64,000 nucleotides of DNA from Limnephilus marmoratus (Eukaryota > Arthropoda > Insecta > Trichoptera > Limnephilidae). Below, one piece after another: positions 1-10,700 of this stretch. Both the position numbers and the translations under genes were made by a program. The notes beneath the pieces were generated by a model, which saw nothing but the letters and a program-made list of their open reading frames with translations, had not been told where the DNA came from and ran no database searches. The stretch covers positions 38,180,962 through 38,244,961 of the forward strand of contig OU862928.1 of the NCBI GenBank assembly GCA_917880885.1, given 5' to 3'. Each line of letters begins with the position of its first letter. Position 1 is the stretch's first letter.

Positions 1-1025
1 TTCATGATGCTCCTTGAAAGGCAGGCTGGGAATGGCTTCTGCCAGTCAGGATTTGCAATGCAATAATGAAGCAGTTATGAAACATTGAAAAAAAAATTGA
101 TTACAAAAATCACATTTCAAAATATAAAAATGACTCCACCCAGAGTAGTAACTAAAATACAAACAAAAAATTGTGCACAAAGTCAGTTTTATCCCAGAAA
201 TTGAAAAAAAAACTGCCAATTTTCATTCACTCTAGATGGGGAGAAAAAAATCTTAAATCTATGTATTTTTAAATATACACACAGTATGAAAGGTTTGGTA
301 TCCCTCGATCATAGACATATGAATATATATAGACCTGCCCTAAGTGATAAAAGCGTATTATTTCCCCATCCCCATACCGGTTCCATGGAACCGGCTGGGC
401 TTACGAGAGCCTCGCTTGAATCTAAAAAATGTGACATCATCATTCTTGTCCGGACCAGCGTCGAGCTCTCATTGTACATTTTACGAAATAACATGGCAAA
501 AATCGTAGCTTGTGCTATACATTATACCCTAAAATATGTCGATCATAATGTGGGCGGTTCTCCAATGTCCTCGTCGCTGGTTACAGGGGGTAAGTAAATT
601 ATGAAACATTAGTAAAAGTGTCACTAAATACGGCAACAAAATATTTGTCTGTGAAAAGTGGCGAACTTTACTTTGCCGTATTTGGACTTCGCAAATATAT
701 TAATAACGTGGCGAGCAATTCGCGCTCCCATGTAAAAATGTCTATTCATTCAAAAGCAGATTTTGCCTTTAAGAACTAAATAATGGTGATATTATAATGC
801 GAGATGCCTATACACTGTCAGATTGATTTTTTAACGAATCACAGTCATCTTTCCCTTTTTCGTCCCCCCATAGTTTGGTTTTACCCCTCATCTGTATCTT
901 CTCGTTTGTTAAATTTGGAAGTCTATGCCCTCGACATAATATCCCAAGGACAAAATATCCTCAAAACAAGGAAGGAGTCGGGGCAAGGAACTTACAGTTT
1001 TGATTTAAATTTTAAATTTTGCGCC

Positions 1026-1275
1026 GAAATGTTTTGTTGGGTTAGATTAGGTTAGGTCATAGGTTAGGTTAGGTTTTGTTGGGTTAGGTTAGGGAACGTA
1101 CCCATACTACGTGACACGTTTAGGGGGGGGGGTCTTCAAAATGTCACGCTTGGTACAAATGAGCGGCGGGTTGCTTAGGTTTTTGGTCACCGGGGGGGGG
1201 GGGGGGTAAAAATTGCAAAAAGTTGGTCACGTAGTATGGGTACGTTCCCTTAGGTTAGGTTAGGTTTTTGTCAGG
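1026..1275. repeat. TTAGG-type short repeats, split by a MITE
   Basis: Runs of GGTTAGGTTAGG occur on both sides of the 158-bp MITE at 1092-1249. TTAGG is the usual insect telomere motif; here it is interstitial and imperfect. Such runs are scattered through many insect genomes. Confidence 0.7.
1092..1249. mobile_element. Short palindromic MITE with poly-G tracts, copy 1
   Basis: Terminal inverted repeats begin GGGAACGTACCCATACTACG and run ~25 bp. The element is flanked by TTA on both sides, as for PIF/Harbinger-type MITEs. It contains two G runs (10 and 15 bases). A near-identical second copy is at 41304-41464. Confidence 0.8.
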
Positions 1276-1500
1276 GGATATTTTGTCCGTAGGATATTTT
1301 GTCAGGGATATTTTATCGCTGGTTTATAAGAAGAACAGAAAGGGTTAACCTTATACACCTATCTGCCAGTCAATTGTTCCCATTTAGTATGCAATTATTG
1401 TAAAGCTGTTCATCTCAACGTAGGACTGCCCTAGTGAGATGAGGGGCTTATGCTTTGCTTCTGTTGTACACTTAAAATTAAAAAAAAAAATTGTTCTCAC

Positions 1501-1743
1501 CGCAGACGATAATCTTCCCGTTGAGCACGGCCATTCCGTGTGCGCAGCGCGGCCTGTCCAGCGGGGCTAGCGGTAGCGCCACCGCCATGAGGCTGGCGGC
1601 TCCCTCGCCGGCCTCGCGCTTTGCGGGCAGAGCCATGAGGGGCCCTGTCAGCGGAGACGGCAGAGGTGACTCGTTGAGACGGAGCGACGCCGAGATGAGG
1701 GCCAGGTGCCCGTCCAGCGTGCATAGTGAGAGGAATGTGTGTT
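1501..1743 (-). CDS. IVNS1ABP: IVNS1ABP-like exon: pre-Kelch segment and start of Kelch repeat 1
   Basis: A 243-bp exon with acceptor CCCTCAG and donor GTGAGAACAA. It encodes HTFLSLCTLDGHLALISASL, a Pro/Ser-rich stretch (ESPLPSPLTGPL), and CAHGMAVLNGKIIVCG, the first strands of a Kelch blade, ending in a split Gly codon. The next exon would have to begin with the second Gly of the GG pair; none was found between bases 1 and 1490. Confidence 0.82.
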
Positions 1744-4700
1744 CTGAGGGACAAAATATACATTTATTAATTAATTTAGAAATGTAGCATTTTTCACAAA
1801 AATCAAACAGTATTAATAGCCTTGCGCCTTGGGTCATACACACTCGATTCACAAATAGATACAAATGGAAGTGCTGCCATCTATATTATTAATACGCTAA
1901 AAAAAGCTACTTTCGTAATTCGGTTTCGAATTCAAGAATTCGTCAAAGGATGGCGCCACTTATGTTAGCAGGTCACATGAGGACGTGCCTCCCCTAGGTA
2001 TAAATACTACGGAATTGTAGAATATGAGTATCTCTCCGGATATGGAAAGATTGACAGTAATACTTAAGAGTTGTGAATAATAGTATCACGCGGCTAAATA
2101 TTACAAATGAAGTCATTGACTATCGCAGTTACTTTGTCCCGGTGACTAGCTGTCACTGGATCACATTGGATCCAAGGAACTAGTTCATATCGGATTTATA
2201 AAATGGTCACCAACACCCAATTTGGCAAAGCCGAATCGAACAAAAGCCGCCCGTACAGCATCCTCAAAGACGACATACGCCCTGAGGGAAATAACTTTCC
2301 TGTGTCAAGTTAATGTAAAAAAAAAAATATGTAAAAATGCTGGGACTAGTTTGTAATATTTGCAGCACATTCGATATTCTAAAATTATTGCTCGGGGAAA
2401 GACTGTCATCCAGAATCGTAACATTACTGGAAATGGCTTGCCACGTTTAGTGACCAGATTAGAATAGTCAGTTACTTCCCAACTTTCCTCTATCACATCT
2501 CCCTCCACTTCTCACTCTAAGATGTTGAAATACTTTTCTTTTTTTTTTAAATGAAGTAAGACTTACCGGCCAGCTTTTCACTGACGATGACGGCCCAGTC
2601 GTCTCCGGGTGCACGGTGAGCTCGCTCCACAATGTCGTGAGACAACACGGCCGAAGAGCGGCCGCCGTTGGCTCCATTGGTCGCCGATTGGCCTTTGCCG
2701 TTCTTCTTACCATCTGCGAAAATCACATTCATTATATTATACATACTAAGATAATTTAATTTTGACTGGCGTCACCAACGAGTTTACAAAATGTCACCAA
2801 CATGTGCCTGTGAAACAAACCATTTATTGGATAACCAACAACTCTGCTATAGGTCACCCCAAGTGGTTTGCTATGTTTGGTGACCTAGCAGGGATGCCTA
2901 GAGATTGAGAGACTGGTTGAGGAGGTCTTTTAACCTCTCCAGCCGGAATCCCTCGGCCCATCGCCATGCACCGCAGTTGAAGCGATGGATTCTGGACACA
3001 CTGACCCCCAGATTCCTACCCACCCCTCATACCTATTTCCTTCCCAGAACTTCCTCTTCTTCCTTTCCTTAAAAAACCCTCCACACAGCACCGCCCAAGA
3101 TGATACAGACCCTCAGGGAAATTGTTTTCCTCAGGGCCTCCTGTGTATAGCTAATGTCAAAAAAAGATGGGCCCGAAGGGAATTTTTTTCCTCAGTGCCC
3201 TCCTTTGTTGAGTTAATGAAAAAAAAAGAGAAATTAATAGGTATATTTGTAGATTAAGAACTGCCTCGAACACCAGTCGAACAGTGTATGGACAGAGGTA
3301 TTAGTTCCATACAGAGGACTCGAAGCAGGAACACAAAGCAGCGAGCCTAACTACTGACAACTGCCTTGTGCCATGTGGACGTGTTTAGGCCCAGAGATAT
3401 TGGTCGAATGTAGCACAGTTGGCATATTTGAATCAAGAGCTGGTGGTACTCACTCTTGCTGGGGCACTTGAGCAGCATGCGCCGATAGTCCTGCAGCAAG
3501 GGGGTGTCTGAGTGTGCCGGGGGCAGTGCAGCGCAATCCTTGAGCCCCCCTCCGCCGGCCAGGTACAGGAGGTGCGTGCGCCCCACCAGGGAGGTTATCT
3601 GAAGAGAAATTATCAAATCATCAATATATTGTCAAATCATTTCTGTGGGTCCCAAATACTGTGATATGAAAATTTTGAAATAATTCCGGATGACTTTAGT
3701 CTTGTACCAGATACCAAGAATTAACATTCTTAGCTCCATTTCATCTTTTTTAATATTATGTAGTAGGGTTTTGGTTGATTTGATTTCAATTGCCTCTGAA
3801 ATTAGGAAAGTTCGATGTGTTCCGGTCTTCCCAGGACTTTGAGAACAAATCCAAAGTAACGGCTGGTTTAAACACACACTCCCCCACAATCTACATATAT
3901 CTGCTTTGATGATGGACACTGTAAAGCTGTCCGAAACTTTGGCTAAAGAAGAAGGAAGCGCACAACACACAAGGCATAATAACCTCTCCCACACTGTCTA
4001 TAAAGCTCTTCCTCGCCTGCCTTCGGGAAGCTTCACCAAGGTACTGTCATAATTTTTGTTGTTTTTTGTCATCTGGCATTCTTTCGACATGTCCAGCCCA
4101 TCGCATGGACATATTTATGTGTACATTCATTCTCAGGATATTTGATTAGAGCCAACTGTTAATTTTTTCTAGGTCTCTTTGTGCATTTTCTAGAAAGATG
4201 TCTAAATCTTTACGCCAGTAGAAAATTGTAGTATCATCTGCGTATAAAAAAGTTTCACCATTTAAATTGAATTGCGAAATATCATTGATGTAAATTTAGA
4301 AGTTGTGGTCCTAGTATGGATCCCTGCGGAACTCCATAGTTTTTTGAAAGGTGAAATAAATAAATTAGTATATTTGCATCATGTTCTTTACCTCGGCCTG
4401 CTCGTCGGTGATCTGGTCCCGGAGCCAGTGCAGCATCAGCTCAGCGAGGAGAGGGTGCTCCATGCGGTCCATGTCCCTCTTGCTGGTGTACAGCACCTCC
4501 ACTTGGACCAGAGGCAGTGTTGATAGGGAGCTGCTCTTGTACAGCAGCGAGAACTACACACAAATTAACATAACAGGCTTTATTAAACAGTTTTTTAACA
4601 CTAACTCCACACAGGAGGCCCTGATAAAAATAATTTCACTCAGAGCCTATGTCATCTTTGGAGTTGCCATGTGGAGGGTCTTTTGGAGGAGGATGCAGAG

Positions 4701-7700
4701 GAACTTTGGGAAGGAAAAAGATATGATGGATGGCTAGGAAGCTGGGAGTGATGGATGTTTGAATCCATTCCTCCCACTGTGGTGCAAAGCAATGGATCAA
4801 GAGAGTTCGATTGAGGAGCTCCGCTGATTCGGCCCGCCACGCATTTAGTAGGCAGACGCATCTGCGGCCAAGACTGGGACAAACCTCACCCCATGAATTT
4901 GGGAACCCTTGCTAAGTCATCAAACATAACGAACCGCTTGACTTATGGCAGAGGTGTTGGTTATTCAATAAATGGTTCCCGGGGCGGCGGTACCTACACC
5001 GCCTCCCAAAAAGCAGTAGTCACTCCTAAGGATTACTTAGACAATAATTTATTGGTAAAACATGAAACTTTTGAAAAAAACACTCCTCAATCAAGGATGC
5101 CATAGATATGTACACTGACTTCAGATGATGGGAGCAATTGGAACACATAAATCAAAACTAAAAATCAATTAAATTACTCAATCTGATTAATGCATATCTC
5201 TGGTTCAAATGAGATAACAAAATACCACATTTGAATTGAACTCTAGGTTAAAGGTGTTTGAGGAGTTCACGCACGGTTACGGTTCACAGAGGGTGTACTT
5301 ATTTCCCTGAGAAAGAATTTCAATTTGAATAGGCTTTTGAGGACCTCACGCACAGTCATGGTTCACAGCGGGTATACTCACATTCTCTGCGATGTACTTG
5401 TCGACGTTGGCGCGCGCGGTGCCTTTGAGGCCGGGCAGGGCGCGCACGGCGAGGCACGTGTCCCGCGAGAGCCAGGTGCCGGCCAGGAAGCGACCGCAGC
5501 GCTTCACAACCTCGTCCATGCGCAGTTGCCAGGCGCACAGGTACACCGACTTCACCTGAAGACACATTACAACACAATTAATTTTTTATGCATACTTACC
5601 AAATATGACTTGTTATGCTTGAAGCTGAAACGGTTTGAGAATTGGCGTTTAACGGAAACCAATATAAAATATGCACGATCATTATAAATTCATCTAAACG
5701 GATCTGCAAAAAAACATATTCAATAGGTTACTGGACAATTTGGAGAAAATATGTAGTTCACTTTTTTTTTAAATATCAACTAAAGATTATCGTGGTTTAT
5801 TTTTGGGTTATATGCCTCCTTTAACCAGCGTTTCGGATAGTGTTACAATGTCCATCATCTAGGCAGAGATGTAATCGATAGAGGGGAAGTATGAGCTTAG
5901 GTATGTAGATGAGATACCGTGTTGCTAGCCTCTAATAGCTGGAATTACAATTGATGATGGACACTGTAACGCAGTCCGAAACGTTGGCTAAAGAAGGAGG
6001 TAAGGCAACAGGGCATAATACCCCAAAAATATATTACGCTAATACTTTTGGCTGTAAAAATCTAGAATCATATCAACTAAAGATGTTTTTTTTTTTTAAG
6101 ATAATGAATATTGCTAGATAGTTCATCTGGGTACTTGCGAATATTTTTAAAGCGGTGGATTGAAGTCAGTTCTGCATTCGATCATTTTACACGACCCACT
6201 GCCAAAGTGATTGTCTCAAAAGTACCCAATCTTTGATCCGATACTTTTAACCTCTTATTGGCCGGAGCCACGCGGAACAAATTCTCGAAAAAAAAAAATT
6301 TTTAATGCAATTTTAACCCTTATGTATAAAGAAACTGAATGAAGAACAAGGTCAGAATCGCTTGCGCCAACATCATTCTTGATATAGCCAAAAGTTTCAT
6401 TCACCTAGCAACATCAGAATATTTTTATATGAATTATCTGTGGAATCTGGATGTCAAATTTTGCCACGATTTAAACTGTCAAAGTCTGATTGATGCGTGA
6501 TAGTTGACAAAAATATCGAAAAACCTATCAATTTACCAAATTAAAGCAAGTAATGTCATTTTTATAGATAATTTATTGTTCAAGGAATGTGTTTCGGTAA
6601 ATAGAATCTACGATAGCTGAAAATTAATTCACAAAATTTTACTTCAAAGTGATGCTTTGCATAATTTCCAGTATGGAAGTTAGTTTCAGGCATGGCTATC
6701 CACAGGTTAAACATAGAAAAAAAGGCTATAGATAGATCAATGCGCTGCTACCATGTTGTCGTACACCATAGATGTATAAATTGTGTATACTGGGTGTCAA
6801 GTCTCATTCTCGCCAATCTGAAATTGACTGTCTCGAACCGCAATTACATTTATTTCACATACCTACCATCTCTATCTCTCTCTCACCGGAGAATGTGATT
6901 CGAGACGTCCAGTCTACAAAATTTATACAACTATGATGGTGATTGAGGTGATAGCTCATCGATCAAATAATCAAATCTTTTTTGAAAAAATGACCCAATC
7001 GACCATTGGTGATTCGAGATTGGGTCAAAAAGATAGGGTCAAAATGATTGGGTCAAAATGATCAGGTCAATCACATCACAACCCAGGACTAATTTATGAA
7101 AGAGTACAGTGGAAGACTTTCATAAATATGAAGTGTTAGACTAACCTGGTGCGCGGGCACACTCAGCTTCCCCGTGTAGGCGTAGTCCACGAGACTCAGC
7201 AGGGCCTTCCTCTCACAGGGGCCGCTCAGCTTGTAGGACAGGGGCAGTACCACGGTGGTGGATCCACCTCGGTCCTGGAATACATCACAATCAGAATTAG
7301 TGCCAGAAAACTTATACAGGGTGCGGTAGAACCGACTAAGTGGTCAGGAGGGGTCAATGGTCAGGCATTTGTGGAGAGAGGCAGGTGCATGACAGCCTCC
7401 ATGGTCGAAGGGTAAGGCTCTTGATTAGGAGGCTGGAGGTTGCGGGTTCAAATCCCGGTGTGCGCACACAAATTTTACTTGATTGATTTGAGTTATTTCA
7501 GAGATTAATCATTAAATAACGTATATTTACGGCAAGCTTCAGAGTGGAAGATACTCTCAGTATCGCCATCACCATTCAGAATTGAAACGTTGCTTGAAAT
7601 GACTTTCGCCGTGTTTGGTGATTAGATCCGTGTAGCCAGGTACTTCCTCACCTTCCTCTTCCCCATCTCCTTCCCCTCCCCACTACTTTCAGCCTCACAA

Positions 7701-10700
7701 CGTACGCAGTTGGGGAGTGGAGGATACTCTCAGTATCGCCATCACCATTCAGAATAGAAACGTTGCATGAAATGGCTTTAGCCATGTTTGGTGACTAGAG
7801 CTGAACTAGAGCCAGCTACTTCCCCACCTTCCTCTTCCCAATCTCATTCCCCTCCCCACTTACCTTCAGCCTCACAACATAGCCCAATTGGGGATGCATT
7901 GTCTCATTGGTTCCAGACGGTTGGGAGCAGTTGGGACTCTTGTGCAATATTCATATAAAAAAATGTGTTTTCTATTCCGTCGGTGACCCCATTTCAGTAG
8001 CCAATATGGTTTGGACCAGAGCTTATTGGGTCTTTACTAAGCGCACATATTTTGAAATCAATCTATCTGTGATTGCGATAAGAGCCTTTCGAAGACAGTC
8101 CAACATTTGGTCAATAGGCCACTTGCATGGATTTCATAACGACTTGGAAAAAATCATGTGGATAGATCTTTTTACTAAGATTAAGAAAATGTTAGTAAAA
8201 TTGTTTAGAAATGTACAGTTTTTGTTATTTTTAAATAAATAAATCCATTATTTAGGCTCGTGACGTCACTACATGAAAATGTCCCGTCTCCGAAAATGTT
8301 CCTATTATTTTTTTAAAATTCCACACTGATTTATTTTTTTATATGGCATCACTTTGATTTCAGGCGAATTTTTGAATTCGTTCACTAGATTTATTGTTTG
8401 TTCTCTGCGAACTATTCATTTGGTTTCACTTTTTGACTGATGCTCTGAAGAGAACCCCGTACTTTTAATGATCTACGGGGTTCTCTTCAGAATGCGCAGA
8501 TGATGTCGGTACGTGTTTTAGAGGTATAATGATTATGGTGCTGATTTTAACAAAATTAAATTTTATAATATTCTTATTATTATTATAATTTACAAGTACA
8601 AGTATATTACATTGAATTTAGTAATACAGACGCTGTTCATTATAATGATTTATGGTCAATAAGATGGATCAAGGAAAAATAATATTTATGAGATGTAATA
8701 TTTTTGGTATGCCTCGTTATTCTCCTGTGCCATTCGTGTGGAAAACGTTAATTTTTTTTTAAATGATTTTCGGCTATGTAATTATCGTTTTTTCACACCT
8801 GTAAAATTATGTCCCGTCTTTCCGGTTTATAAAAAATGGTCTGATTTATCGGATTGAAATTTTCAAAAAATCCCCAGGGTTTCAAAAATACGATTAAAAA
8901 AAAAAAAAAAATACAGAATGTCTTAGAATATTTGCCTAAACCGGAAAAAAATTTAAAAAAAATTGATGCAAGTGGCCTATTGGGTTAGGCAGTTGGTAGC
9001 ACCCTAGGAAGAGAGAAAACTGAATAGGACAAGGGGAAGAAGATTATGTTGACATAAATGTTGTTAAATGAAGAAGAAAGTGGTGTTACCTGATCAGCGG
9101 TGAAGAGTTCCATGAGGTAGGGCGATGCGGAGGCCAGAACAGCTCGGTGAGCCGGGACTTCTGTGCATCCCGTCTGTAATCAACCAATATTCAACATTAT
9201 TACTATTATTTACTTACATCTACTTCTATATTATGATGACCAGCACTGACTTCAAGAAAAAGAAAGAGTTTGCTATTTAATTCCAAATATTTTAAATTAT
9301 TATTGTATGACAAAAATCATCTATTAACGGTAAAAGATTTCTTATTTTGATATTCTTAACATTTAGGAATTTATTACAAAATATACAAAAAAACTTTAAA
9401 GGTTATTTAACCACTGGAGTGAGAGCGCATTTTAAAACTTTTTTCTCCGTTTGCTCGACATTTTCAGGAGATCATTTTTTAAATTTTTTGCCAACATTAA
9501 AAAATCTTACCTTCGAATTTTAACACGGACACATAAAAACTTATTATAGTGCATAGGCTCATTTATTTCATATTTGTAGGATTTATTAAAAGGATATAAA
9601 AAAAATCGTAAAGTTTAACCGCGCGAATCCTCCGTGGTTGTTACTTTGAAACTGCCGTGAGAGGTACTTATTTGAGTCAAAATAGAATATTTTTGATTTC
9701 TGTATATTATCTGTGGTATACTTGATAATGAAAGGTGCATATCCTTGGAAAAGGGACTTAATTTTAACCGTAATAATAATAATAATAACGTTGTATTTAC
9801 ATAGCGCAGTTTTGTGTAATTTTACTTCAAGTGCGCATAACTTATAATAAATTTAAAAAATAATCCTACAATCCATTACAAAATATTGATAAAATAATAT
9901 GAAATAAAGAAATTACAGTATTTACAAAACAATGACAAAAGAACAAAGATTAACCAAAACAGTGCTGTTATAACACACTTTAAACAGCTGATCAGAAATC
10001 CTGGGTGAAAATAATATAACAAAAAATAATTTTTAGCATTGTTATAAAATAGTCTACGAAGTTCGGATTTGCGACATCTATGGTCATAAAAAGCATTTCA
10101 GTAACTTTTAAGTACAAAATAACAAACGTGGGAGCTACAAATACAGGGTGGGGCAGAGAGGAGTTACTAGTTTAAAAAAATCACGGAAGGCCCCCCAGAA
10201 CTAGCAAAGGAGCGGGGCGGGCGCCGTTACGTCGGGAAAATGATGCCGTTTTTTTCATGATATTTTGAAAATGATATCGTCCGGCGTGGCGGCCTTGGTG
10301 AGCAAAACACATATTGAGCCTTTCACAGAAGTTTTCGGCCACTCTTCTCAGCGTATCTTGCGGAATTCCAGCGATGAAGTCCTCAATCGCCTCCTTCAGG
10401 CTTCAAGAGTTCGAGGTCGAAGTTTGTTTACCTCAGATTTGACGTATCCCCACAGAAAAAAGTCACTCGGAGTCAAATCGGGGGAGCGGGGAGGGCATGG
10501 AATATCCCCCCCGAAAAGAGCTCCAGTGACCTGGAAAGAGCTCTTGTAAAATTTCGCATGAACGATGGATCGCATGGGCCATAACTTCATCTTGTTCAAA
10601 CCAGAAGGCTTCTGTGTCATGTTCCTCGCCATACTCTTTCATTTTGGGACCCCTAAGATTCTCCAACATCTCACAATAGCGAGACGAAGTCACGGTACCT

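Noticed and set aside
286..597. 103-codon plus-strand open frame near the left edge
   Set aside because: No domain, no splice partner, and an overlapping minus frame of similar quality; it does not continue the IVNS1ABP-like gene.
1491..1787. Open frames on plus and other minus frame over the IVNS1ABP-like exon
   Set aside because: Shadows of the GC-rich exon at 1501-1743, whose own frame is supported by splice sites and family motifs.
3632..3994. 120-codon minus frame, considered as a Penelope-like C-terminus
   Set aside because: A phrase like SEAIEIKSTKT faintly recalls Penelope proteins, but no GIY-YIG or RT motif is present, and the hammerhead-like hairpin there runs the other way.
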